A stretch of DNA of 64,000 nt from Burkholderia sp. WSM2232 (lineage in GTDB: Bacteria > Pseudomonadota > Gammaproteobacteria > Burkholderiales > Burkholderiaceae): positions 62,001 to 126,000 of the forward strand of contig NZ_AWZV01000013.1 in assembly GCF_000472545.1 (NCBI RefSeq). Reading direction: 5' to 3'. Below the pieces are notes generated by a model. The model was given only the letters and a program-made list of their open reading frames with translations, was not told the origin of the DNA and did no database searches. How positions within the stretch are numbered: the stretch's first letter is position 1; the number at the start of each line of letters is the position of its first letter. Positions 17,715-25,798 of this stretch are shown one piece after another. The translations under genes and the position numbers were made by a program.

Positions 17715-19355
17715 ATGAAAAATTTCCCTTCGTTCCAGACACATTTGCAGGCGCTCGAGGAAAGATCTCTCGTGGTGCACGTGCACCGCGAGATCAACAA
17801 GGACACCGAACTCCATCCGCTCGTGCGCTGGCAGTTGCGCGGCGGCATTCCCGAAGCGGATCGCAAGGCGTTCGTGTTCCATAACGTGGTCGACAGCAAG
17901 GGGCGCCGCTACGAACTGCCTGTGGTGGTCGGTGCGTTGTCGATCAACCGCGAGGTGTACGCGATCGGTATGGGCGTACCTGTGGACCAGATCGGCAAGA
18001 AGTGGCAGCAGGCCAAAAGCAACCCGATTGCACCTGTCGTCGTAACGGAGGCACCTTGCCAGGAGGTCTGCTTTATCGGCGACGAACTCGATGTCGACGG
18101 CCAGGGGCTAGAACATCTGCCCATTCCGATTTCGACGCCGGGCTTTGACAACGCGCCGTACACCACGTGCTCGCAGTACATTTCCGTCGATCCGGAAAAC
18201 GGCATCCAGAACATGGGCACGTATCGCGGACAGATCAAGGGCAAGCGCCGCGTGGGCTGCAATCCGTCGATCGAAATGGGTCAGGGTATCTACCAGCATT
18301 GGCTCAAGTACAAGGCGATGGGCAAGCCGATGCCGGCTGCGCTCGTAATAGGCGGGCATCCGGCCGTGTCGTTCTGTTCGGTGCAGAAGCTGCCTATCGA
18401 CGTCGACGAGCTGGGCGTGGCGGGCGCGATTCTCGGTGAGCCGCTGCGCGTCGTGAAGTGCAAGACCAACGATCTGCTCGTGCCCGCCGACGCCGAAATC
18501 GTGATTGAAGGTTTCGTGCCGACAGACACGCTCGAACCGGAAGGCCCGTTCGGCGAATCGCACGGTCACGTGAATCTGCAGGAATTCAACCCTTACATGA
18601 ACGTCACCGCGATTACGCGGCGCAAAAATGCGCATCTGGTGTCGATCATCAGCCAGGTGACGCCGAGCGAAAGCTCGCTCGTCAAGAAGGTCGCATTCGA
18701 GCCGCTGTTTCTCGATCATCTGAAGAACTCGCTGCGGATTGCGAGTGTCGAGAAAGTCGTGATGCACGAGCCGCTCACGAATCTTCGCAAGCTCGTCATT
18801 GTCGTATTCAGCGAGAAGGCCACGGAAACCGAAATATGGCGCGCGCTGATGGGCGCGGCCTCGTTGCAACCGGCGGTCGGCAAACTGGTGGTGGCCGTCA
18901 GTAACGACATCAACCCTGAAAACAGCGACGCCATTTTCTGGTCGATGAGCTACCGGATGAACGCGATCAAGGACGTGCAGATTCTGCATGGCCGCGACAC
19001 CGGACATGGCCCGCGCACGTCGGGCGCACAACGCGGCGACGACGCGGTGGACGGCGTGATCCTGATGAACGCCACCCGCAAGGAGAAGCTGCCGCCGCTC
19101 TCGTTGCCGACGCGCCCCTACATGGAAAACGCCAAGGCGATCTGGGAAGAACTCGGCTTGCCGGCGCTGCGTCCGGAGTGGCCGTGGTACGGCGTCTCCA
19201 TGGGCGACTGGGACGAGCGCAACGAAGCGATGGCGCAGCGCGCCGTGATGAGCGAGTATTTCGAAACGGGCGAGGAACAGACGCGTCAACGCGTCGGACC
19301 CGAGTGGATCAACAAGGACTCCGACTGGTTCTTCGCCGAGAAGAAAGACGCGTAG
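17715..19355 (+). CDS. UbiD family decarboxylase (1)
   Basis: 546 residues from the ATG at 17715. It has the UbiD core: the prFMN-binding region around residues 160-240 and EPEGPFGESHGH (about residues 278-289), carrying the catalytic Glu pair of the family. UbiD enzymes reversibly decarboxylate aromatic, heteroaromatic or acrylic acids using prenyl-FMN, here presumably supplied by the divergent UbiX gene. Two different UbiD genes in one regulon suggest either two carboxyl groups to remove or two substrates. The furan-2,5-dicarboxylate decarboxylase HmfF belongs to this family, but sequence alone does not fix the substrate. Probably co-transcribed with the porin 152 bases downstream. Confidence 0.92.
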   Translation: MKNFPSFQTHLQALEERSLVVHVHREINKDTELHPLVRWQLRGGIPEADRKAFVFHNVVDSKGRRYELPVVVGALSINREVYAIGMGVPVDQIGKKWQQAKSNPIAPVVVTEAPCQEVCFIGDELDVDGQGLEHLPIPISTPGFDNAPYTTCSQYISVDPENGIQNMGTYRGQIKGKRRVGCNPSIEMGQGIYQHWLKYKAMGKPMPAALVIGGHPAVSFCSVQKLPIDVDELGVAGAILGEPLRVVKCKTNDLLVPADAEIVIEGFVPTDTLEPEGPFGESHGHVNLQEFNPYMNVTAITRRKNAHLVSIISQVTPSESSLVKKVAFEPLFLDHLKNSLRIASVEKVVMHEPLTNLRKLVIVVFSEKATETEIWRALMGAASLQPAVGKLVVAVSNDINPENSDAIFWSMSYRMNAIKDVQILHGRDTGHGPRTSGAQRGDDAVDGVILMNATRKEKLPPLSLPTRPYMENAKAIWEELGLPALRPEWPWYGVSMGDWDERNEAMAQRAVMSEYFETGEEQTRQRVGPEWINKDSDWFFAEKKDA

Positions 19356-19507
19356 AGCGCCCTTGTAGCGGCAGTTGCAGAAGCAGTAATGGAGCGTTCC
19401 GTGCGTATGCGCGCGTGGCGCTCTTCTACACCCGCGGGGGACGACGCAGGCAGCGTCGCGTCCTGCACGTCCGCTCATATCAATAGAACGACACCGATGG
19501 AGGAGAT

Positions 19508-20599
19508 ATGCACGAAAAAGGAGGAGTGGTGCCCGCTTTGCGGGTACGGAGTTTGACGCGTGCGCTTGCGGCGCTGAGTTTGCTGGGACTGTCGGGCAGT
19601 GCGGCGTATGCACAAAGTACCGTGACGTTATACGGATCGCTCGACGGCGGGTTGCGCAATCTGGTGAACGGAACGAAGGCAGGCGGCGCCGCGCTCACCA
19701 TGGCGTCCAACGGCGTTTACAACTCGAACCGCTGGGGCCTCGAAGGCAAGGAAGACCTGGGCGGCGGCTACTATGCGCGCTTTAACCTGGAAGCAGGCTT
19801 CGTGCTCTCGACGGGCGCAAACAACAATACGAACAATCAGATCTTCCAGCGTACGTCCACGGTAGGCATTGGCGGACCTTTTGGACAGATCGACGTTGGC
19901 CGGCAATTCACGTTGCAGCATTTCCTGATCAAGGACTTCGAACCGTTCGACTTCCACTATCTCGGCATCACGGAATCGACCGCAGTGTCGGGCGGCAATA
20001 CCGGACGCGACGACAACGACATCAACTATCGCGGCATTTTCGGGCCGTGGGTGGTTCGCGGCGAGTACGCGCTGGGCGGCGTGCCGGGCAGCGCAGCGCA
20101 TGGCTCGACGCTTGCGGGCGGCCTGAACTATCGCGGCAGTACGATAAAACTCGGCGCTGGTTACACGCACAAGTCGAATCCGCTGACGGCAACCTCCAGC
20201 CAATACTTCAGCAACGACCAGTACACGGCGGGCGGCGCGGTGACGGCAGGTCCCGTCGACGTGATGGCCGGTTATTCGCTCGATTTGCAGGACACGCCGG
20301 CCTCCGCGCGCAGCATGACGCGCAACCAGTACTTATGGGGTGGCGTGCGTTATCGGGCCACGCCGTTTCTAAGCGTGACTGCCGCGTACTACGACAACAA
20401 GAACAAGACGGGCGGTGTAGATGGTAGAAAAGACGTGGCTATTCTCGGCATCAACTATCTGCTCTCCAAGCGCACCGAGCTCTATGCGGACATCGACTAC
20501 ACGCATTTCACCGGCGTCTATGTGAGCAATGCGACGCTAAACGCATCCGGCCACCAGAAGCAGACAGGCATCTCGTTCGGCATGAACCACTGGTTCTAG
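19508..20599 (+). CDS. Gram-negative porin (Burkholderia OmpC-type)
   Basis: 363 residues. A signal peptide ends SAAYAQ (about residue 36), then STVTLYGSLDGGL begins the barrel, NRWGLEGKEDLGGGYYARF follows, and the last residue is Phe in GMNHWF, the outer-membrane assembly signal. GGAGG precedes the ATG; an in-frame GTG a few codons on is a possible alternative start. Position after the UbiD gene suggests uptake of the island's substrate across the outer membrane. A terminator lies just past the stop. Confidence 0.93.
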   Translation: MHEKGGVVPALRVRSLTRALAALSLLGLSGSAAYAQSTVTLYGSLDGGLRNLVNGTKAGGAALTMASNGVYNSNRWGLEGKEDLGGGYYARFNLEAGFVLSTGANNNTNNQIFQRTSTVGIGGPFGQIDVGRQFTLQHFLIKDFEPFDFHYLGITESTAVSGGNTGRDDNDINYRGIFGPWVVRGEYALGGVPGSAAHGSTLAGGLNYRGSTIKLGAGYTHKSNPLTATSSQYFSNDQYTAGGAVTAGPVDVMAGYSLDLQDTPASARSMTRNQYLWGGVRYRATPFLSVTAAYYDNKNKTGGVDGRKDVAILGINYLLSKRTELYADIDYTHFTGVYVSNATLNASGHQKQTGISFGMNHWF

Positions 20600-20631
20600 C
20601 CTTACCTCGTATCGCCCATTGGTGCAGAAAA

Positions 20632-20666
20632 AAACCGGTTGGAGCCTCGCAGGTTCCAACCGGTTT
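20632..20666 (-). terminator. Rho-independent terminator between convergent genes
   Basis: A perfect 12-bp stem, AAACCGGTTGGA (20632-20643) with TCCAACCGGTTT (20655-20666), has an 11-base loop. On the minus strand it is followed by a run of seven T, so it ends transcripts arriving in that orientation; on the plus strand the tail TTTCC is weaker but may also stop the porin transcript. It lies upstream of the ATPase stop on the plus map, meaning it terminates the ABC operon. Confidence 0.85.
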
Positions 20667-20685
20667 CCTGTTGCGCCTGCCGTGA

Positions 20686-21522
20686 TCAGTGATCGTCAAG
20701 CGAACCTTGTGCGTTGAAGTGCGCGCGAATGGTCTTCGTGTGATGCAGAAAGGCAGGGGTCGCCATGACTTCCAGCGAACGCGGACGTGGCAGGTCAATG
20801 TCGTAGATGGCCGCAATCGAGCCCGGCCGCTCGGACATGACGAGCACGCGGTCCGACAGAAAAACGGCTTCAGGAATGCTGTGCGTGATGAGCAGCACGG
20901 TCTTCTTCGATTCGAGCCAGATACGCTGCAATTCCATGTTCATGCTTTCGCGCGTCATAGCGTCCAGTGCGCCGAACGGTTCGTCCATCAACAGGACTGA
21001 CGGCTCATGCAGCAGCGCGCGACAGATAGACACGCGCTGCTGCATGCCGCCCGAAAGCTGCCACGGGTACTTGTCTTCGAAGCCGGTCAGACCTGCCATG
21101 TCAATCAGTTGCAGCGCTCTTTCGCGTGCAGCCCGTTTAGGCATGCGGCGCATTTCGGCTTGCAACAAAATGTTGTCGAGCACGTTGCGCCATGCAAGCA
21201 GCACGGCACTCTGGAACACGATGCCGACGTTCTGTTGCGGCCCGCGAATCGGCTCGCCGGATAGGGTCATCGTGCCGGACGAAATCGTTTCGAGGCCGGC
21301 CACCATCTTCAACAAGGTGCTCTTGCCGCATCCGGAGGGCCCCACAATCGACACGAACTCCTGCTCGCGGACCTCGAAGTCGAGCGGTCTTAACGCTTGC
21401 ATCGGTCCCTGCGCGCTGCGGTAGCTCTTGGTCACGCCATGCAGTTCGATGAGCGCTTTCGCCGGTGCGGGAGCGGTGAATGATCGGTGGTGCTTGTCGT
21501 CGAGCTTCAGTACGGTGGTCAT
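20686..21522 (-). CDS. ABC transporter ATP-binding protein, SsuB/TauB-like
   Basis: 278 residues from the ATG at 21522. Walker A GPSGCGKST, signature LSGGMQQRVSICRAL and Walker B VLLMDEPFGALD are intact. The nearest family is the nitrate/sulfonate/taurine class, which also serves aromatic carboxylates. No clear ribosome site precedes 21522; a GTG at 21648 would overlap the binding protein gene and add a low-complexity lead. Third gene of the permease-side operon (binding protein upstream, permease first). Confidence 0.9.
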   Translation of the reverse strand: MTTVLKLDDKHHRSFTAPAPAKALIELHGVTKSYRSAQGPMQALRPLDFEVREQEFVSIVGPSGCGKSTLLKMVAGLETISSGTMTLSGEPIRGPQQNVGIVFQSAVLLAWRNVLDNILLQAEMRRMPKRAARERALQLIDMAGLTGFEDKYPWQLSGGMQQRVSICRALLHEPSVLLMDEPFGALDAMTRESMNMELQRIWLESKKTVLLITHSIPEAVFLSDRVLVMSERPGSIAAIYDIDLPRPRSLEVMATPAFLHHTKTIRAHFNAQGSLDDH

Positions 21523-21631
21523 AGCGGGGGGATGTGAGATGAACGGAGAAGGAGCGCCGCGGCGGTGCTCGCGTGGCGCCTGCGAGCCGTATGGTTCATG
21601 CGGTCGGTACGGCGCGTGCGGTTCAGTCGGT

Positions 21632-22624
21632 TCATGGAACGAATGCACCGGTGTAATACTTCGCGGGCACGTTCGCCGCCGGATCGAGCTTGCTGTACCG
21701 CACGATCGCAGCCACGGAATCGTCGATGTTCTTCGTGCTGACGTGGAAGATCGGCGCCTTTTCCGTTTCAGGTGTGCGGTAAAACGGAATCGTCGCCTTC
21801 AGCGTACGGACCATCGTGTCGCGCGAACCGGCGGCGGGCAGTGCCTTCAGGAGTGCATCCACGGCCGCGGCCGGATCTTTCTCGCTGTCGTTCACGGACT
21901 TCGCGGTCGCACGCATGAAGCGCCGCAGCAGATCGGCGTGGTCCTGGATCATGTCGTCGCGCGCGATGATGCTGAGCGTCGCGACATTGACGTTGTAATC
22001 GGCGAATAGAATGGCTCGTGCGGGCTTCTTCGTGGCCTGCTCGACGGAAATTAGCGGAATCGTCGCGAAGCCCACCAGCAGATCCGCCTGGCCGGTAATC
22101 ACTGCGTTGATCGTGGTCTGCGGATTGCCGGTAATCGTCTTGAAGTCGGAGTCCTTCAGGCCGACCTTGTTCATGAACATCGTCCATAGCTGCGACGACG
22201 CGTCGCCGGGCGCGACCGCCACCGTTTTGCCCTTGATGTCCTGCGGCGTTTTGATGTTTTTCTCCGCGAGGCCCACCACCGAGGTGGGGTTCTCCTGCAT
22301 CAACACGCCAATCGCCTTCACCGGCGCGCCCATTGCGGCGACCTTGACCATCGTGCTGAAGTCCGCGTAACCAATGTCGACGTTGTGCGTCGCGACCGCC
22401 TGCACGGTCGGGCCCGAGCCATGTCCTTCCATCAGCTTGAGGTCGATGCCCTCGGCGTCGTAGTAGCCCTTGACCTTGCCGAGGTAGAACGGCGCGACCG
22501 CGCCGTTGACTGTGTAGTTGAGCATCAGCGTCAGCGAGTCTTTGGCGTGCGCCGCATTGCTCGCGCAACAGAGCGCTGCAACGCTCAGTGCGGCTGCCAT
22601 GCGGGTCAGCTTGCGTGTTTTCAT
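21632..22624 (-). CDS. Periplasmic binding protein, SsuA/NMT1-like
   Basis: 330 residues. The ATG at 22624 has AAGGAG seven bases ahead and gives a signal peptide ending SNAAHAK (about residue 27). The mature part starts DSLTLMLNYTVNGAVAPFYL and has the GSGPTVQAV and GYADFSTMVK segments of the SsuA/NMT1 fold. It should capture the island's substrate for the adjacent permease and ATPase. Neighbouring catabolic genes favour an aromatic or heteroaromatic acid over a sulfonate. Confidence 0.9.
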   Translation of the reverse strand: MKTRKLTRMAAALSVAALCCASNAAHAKDSLTLMLNYTVNGAVAPFYLGKVKGYYDAEGIDLKLMEGHGSGPTVQAVATHNVDIGYADFSTMVKVAAMGAPVKAIGVLMQENPTSVVGLAEKNIKTPQDIKGKTVAVAPGDASSQLWTMFMNKVGLKDSDFKTITGNPQTTINAVITGQADLLVGFATIPLISVEQATKKPARAILFADYNVNVATLSIIARDDMIQDHADLLRRFMRATAKSVNDSEKDPAAAVDALLKALPAAGSRDTMVRTLKATIPFYRTPETEKAPIFHVSTKNIDDSVAAIVRYSKLDPAANVPAKYYTGAFVP

Positions 22625-22734
22625 CGTGTCTCCTTCGTGTGTCCCATATGAGATGGGCGATGTTGTCTGGCCAGTGCCGATGGTGGTGGCGCATGCGGCG
22701 CCAGCGTCATGCGAGTTGCGGGCGCGCCGCTGTA

Positions 22735-23526
22735 TTACCCGCGCCCGATGAGGCGCGAGCGATGCGATGCGTGCCACGGAATAGCAATGCGCTCGAGCAT
22801 GTCGATCACGACGAAGAGCAGCGCGCCGATCACCGACAGCACGACGAGTGCGGAAAAAATCAGCGGCTGGTCAAAGTTGCCGTTCGCACGTTGCAGCACG
22901 AAGCCGAGCCCCGAGTTGGCGCCGACGAACTCGCCCACCACCGCGCCCACCACGGCAAGCGTGATCGACACCTTCATGCTGGCGAAGATCGACGGAAGTG
23001 CGTGCGGCAGGCTGATCTTGAAGAAGGTCTTGACGGGCGAGCTGCCCATCGACCTCGCGAGATCGATCAGGTCTTTCTCGACCGACTTGAAGCCCATTAC
23101 GGTGGAGACGACGACAGGAAAGAAGCCGAGCAGGAACGCAACCAGCACGCGCGGAAAGAGCCCGAAGCCGAACCAGACCACAAAGAGAGGCGCGATCGCC
23201 ACTTTGGGAATGCTCTGCGAGAACACCACGAGCGGATACAGGTAACTCTCGATCAACGGCGACGCGGCGACGAGCATGGCGATCGGCACGCCGATCAATA
23301 CAGAGAGAGCAAAACCTCCGAGCGTCGCATACAGGGTCGGCAGCGACTCCGCTAGCAGCATCGACCATTGCGCCGCGATCTGATGCAGGATCGATTCGGG
23401 CGTGGGCACCAGATACGGCGGGATCTTGAAGATGCGTATCACAAGATCCCACGCGAGCAGTATGACCACGATCAGCAACAACGGACGGACCCACTGCGAG
23501 TTCAGCACTTTCCTGGTGAAGTTCAC
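22735..23526 (-). CDS. ABC transporter permease, SsuC-like
   Basis: 263 residues from a GTG at 23526 with AAAGG ahead; no ATG gives a better N-terminus, and upstream frame sequence is Arg-rich and non-membrane. It has about six hydrophobic helices and the EAA loop (LARSMGSSPVKTFFKISLP). First gene of the transporter operon, with regulatory element copy 3 about 185 bases upstream. The 110-base gap to the binding protein gene contains no visible terminator. Confidence 0.88.
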   Translation of the reverse strand: MNFTRKVLNSQWVRPLLLIVVILLAWDLVIRIFKIPPYLVPTPESILHQIAAQWSMLLAESLPTLYATLGGFALSVLIGVPIAMLVAASPLIESYLYPLVVFSQSIPKVAIAPLFVVWFGFGLFPRVLVAFLLGFFPVVVSTVMGFKSVEKDLIDLARSMGSSPVKTFFKISLPHALPSIFASMKVSITLAVVGAVVGEFVGANSGLGFVLQRANGNFDQPLIFSALVVLSVIGALLFVVIDMLERIAIPWHASHRSRLIGRG

Positions 23527-23711
23527 GGCATTCGACCTTTGTGATTGAAAAGCAGGAGAAGGCCGCGCAAGCGCGGATACGCGAGAGTCCCGCGTTCGGC
23601 GGCAGCGCGTGTGTGAGTGCCGGGCCCGGCGCTGTTGCGAGACGCGTCGTGTTGATGCGCACAGGCGCCGGCATGTTCTCGCAGCAAGATTGACGGCGTG
23701 CCATGCGCGCG

Positions 23712-23752
23712 GCAAACGCTAATTGTTCATGCTGCATATGAGAGAAATTCAT
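23712..23752 (-). promoter_or_regulatory. Shared 41-bp regulatory element, copy 3 (toward ABC permease)
   Basis: On the minus strand: ATGAA (23752-23748), five bases, CTCATA, five bases, CATGAA, eight bases, GTTTGC (23717-23712). TTTGCC with GTCAAT 16 bases on is a possible promoter. The permease GTG lies 185 bases downstream. It is divergent from copy 4 in the same 436-base intergenic region. Confidence 0.72.
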
Positions 23753-23840
23753 CTGCGGAGACTCGATCGCATGCGCGGCGTGGATTACGCGGATTGCGCA
23801 TGGATTGCTTTCAATGTCATCGCACGCCCGTTCGCAAGCG

Positions 23841-23881
23841 ATGAATTGTTTTCATGCTTTACATGAAAGATCGTCGTTTGC
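23841..23881 (+). promoter_or_regulatory. Shared 41-bp regulatory element, copy 4 (toward hydrolase and Mo-hydroxylase operon)
   Basis: ATGAA (23841-23845), five bases, TTCATG, five bases, CATGAA, eight bases, GTTTGC (23876-23881). Its inner inverted repeat is the best of the six: TTTCATG and CATGAAA around five bases. TTTGCC followed at 18 bases by CAATAT is a reasonable promoter. The hydrolase GTG is 81 bases downstream. Confidence 0.78.
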
Positions 23882-23962
23882 CCGCGTGACGGCCAGCCCG
23901 CAATATCCGGCTGCGGGCTGCATGCCCGTACCGAACTCACCCGCAAGTCAGTGGAGCACGCC

Positions 23963-24799
23963 GTGAATCAAACGATCAGCCCCGAGGTGGTGTCGTCGCA
24001 TGTAACCGTGCGGGACGGCACGAAAATCGGCTTCAGCCTGTATGGCGCAAAGGAAAACACAGCCCGCGTCGTGCTCGTCCATTCGCTCGCAATGGACCGG
24101 CACTTCTGGGGGCCGGTCATCGAGCGGCTCGTGCCGCGCGCCGCGGTGCTAGCCATCGACGCGCGAGGTCACGGTGCGTCGGACAAGCCAGCAGGGCCGT
24201 ACACCGTGCAGCTTTTTGCACAGGACGTGTACGACGTGCTGTGCGCAACCGACTTTCGCCATGTGCTGATCGCGGGCGCCTCGATGGGCGGCTGCGTGGC
24301 GCTGCAGTTCGCGGCCACCTGCGAGGACGCCATCGCCGCCGGCCTTATCGACACCACTGCGTGGTACGGCGAGACCGCGCCGCAGGACTGGAATGCGCGC
24401 GCCGAAAAGGCGGAGACCGTCGGGCTTGCGCCGCTCGTCGAATTCCAGACCACGCGCTGGTTCAGCGAGGCGTTTCGTGCGCAGCACCGCGACGTGGTGC
24501 AGCGCTGCGTCGATACCTTTCTCGCCAATGACGTCGCCGCGTTTGCCGCGACGGGCCGCATGCTCGGCTCGTTCGACGGCCGCGCGCTGATGCGCGACGT
24601 GAAGGTGCCGACCTGCGTGATCGTCGGCGAAGAGGACTATGCGGCGACGCCCGCGATGGCGCGCGCTCTGCACGCAGGCATTGCCGGCTCGACGTATACG
24701 GAGATTCCACAAGCGCGGCACCTGACGCCGCTGGAGACGCCGGACATCGTCGCACGCGAGCTGCATACGCTGCTCGATCGCGCAGGCTGCGCCCGGTAG
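23963..24799 (+). CDS. Alpha/beta hydrolase, enol-lactone hydrolase-like
   Basis: 278 residues from the GTG at 23963, which has GGAG six bases ahead. It shows the alpha/beta hydrolase set: oxyanion-side HSLAMDRHFWG, nucleophile elbow GASMGG (Ser about 112), Asp in VGEEDY and His in ARHLTP. Overall it resembles 3-oxoadipate enol-lactonase-type hydrolases, but no other pca gene is nearby. It heads the operon with the molybdenum hydroxylase. Opening of a lactone tautomer formed by ring hydroxylation is a reasonable but untested role. Confidence 0.88.
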   Translation: MNQTISPEVVSSHVTVRDGTKIGFSLYGAKENTARVVLVHSLAMDRHFWGPVIERLVPRAAVLAIDARGHGASDKPAGPYTVQLFAQDVYDVLCATDFRHVLIAGASMGGCVALQFAATCEDAIAAGLIDTTAWYGETAPQDWNARAEKAETVGLAPLVEFQTTRWFSEAFRAQHRDVVQRCVDTFLANDVAAFAATGRMLGSFDGRALMRDVKVPTCVIVGEEDYAATPAMARALHAGIAGSTYTEIPQARHLTPLETPDIVARELHTLLDRAGCAR

Positions 24800-24904
24800 A
24801 CCGATACATGACACGCGCTGGCATCTGCAGCGCAGCTTGAAAAGCCCGCGCGGAAACATTCGCGAAAACATCCGCGGATACACGCGCAACAAGGAGTGCA
24901 ATAA

Positions 24905-25798
24905 ATGATTCCGTTTGAGCTCGCGAGGCCGCGCTCGCTGAAGGAGGCGATCGCGCTGCTGGATCCGGAAGACCCGGATATTCGCCCGATGGGCGGCGGC
25001 ACGGCGGTCATGTTGATGATGAAGGCCGGCGTGTTGAGGCCGACACGCCTCGTCAGTCTGGGCGGCATCGAACCGCACTATGCGCAGGTGCGCGTCGGCG
25101 CAGCGGGCGAGTTGCGCATCGGCGGGTTGACGCGGCTCGCCACGCTCGAACATGCGCCGCAGGTGAAGGAAGGCTGGCCGCTCATCGCGCGGACATTGCG
25201 CACGCTTTCCAATGTGCGAGTGCGCAACGTCGCGACGATCGGCGGCAATCTTGGCCATGCCGATCCTCATATGGATATGCCGCCTGTGCTCACGTCGCTT
25301 GGCGCGCGCGTCACGATTACGGGCCCGCAAGGCGAACGAACGGTGCCCGTCGAGCAATTGTGCACGGGCTATTACGAAACCGTGCTGGCTCGCGACGAAC
25401 TGATCTCCGAAGTGATCGTGCCGCCGCAAGCCGGCCGGCCCGCCGCTTACATGAAGGTCACCACGCGCGCGGCACACGATTGGCCCGCGCTCGGCGTGGC
25501 AGTCGTGCTCGGCATGGAAGGGCCGCGTATTGGAAGCGCCAGCGTGATTGTCGGCGCGGCTACGGACCGGCCCACGCGGCTCACGCAGGCCGAGGCGCTG
25601 CTGTGCGGCGCACTGCCGGACGACGCGATTCTGCGCGAAGCCGGCGAGGCGGGCGCGGCGCAGCTCGATATCGTCGGCGATCCGCATGGGTCTGCGAGCT
25701 ACAAGAAACAACTGCTGAAGGTCTATCTGGGCCGCGCGGTGCGCACGGCGCTGGCCGCCGCGAGCGCACGCGCCGCGCAATTCGGGGGGCATGCGTAA
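24905..25798 (+). CDS. Molybdenum hydroxylase FAD-binding subunit (CoxM/HmfB type)
   Basis: 297 residues with AAGGAG ahead of the ATG. PMGGGTAVMLMMKAG (about 30-45) and VATIGGNLGHADP (about 108-120) are the FAD-binding motifs of the medium subunit of xanthine dehydrogenase-family enzymes. Its stop codon shares one base with the large subunit ATG. It carries electrons from the [2Fe-2S] subunit to the final acceptor. Confidence 0.93.
   Translation: MIPFELARPRSLKEAIALLDPEDPDIRPMGGGTAVMLMMKAGVLRPTRLVSLGGIEPHYAQVRVGAAGELRIGGLTRLATLEHAPQVKEGWPLIARTLRTLSNVRVRNVATIGGNLGHADPHMDMPPVLTSLGARVTITGPQGERTVPVEQLCTGYYETVLARDELISEVIVPPQAGRPAAYMKVTTRAAHDWPALGVAVVLGMEGPRIGSASVIVGAATDRPTRLTQAEALLCGALPDDAILREAGEAGAAQLDIVGDPHGSASYKKQLLKVYLGRAVRTALAAASARAAQFGGHA

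Noticed and set aside
18108-19613. Long minus-strand open frame (about 500 codons) antisense to UbiD gene 1
   Set aside because: Arg/His-rich composition with no recognisable domain, fully explained as the antisense shadow of a GC-rich gene with strong family motifs.
23963-24799. Assignment as PcaD (3-oxoadipate enol-lactonase)
   Set aside because: Resemblance is only at fold and motif level, and no other pca gene is near; left as an enol-lactone hydrolase-like protein.
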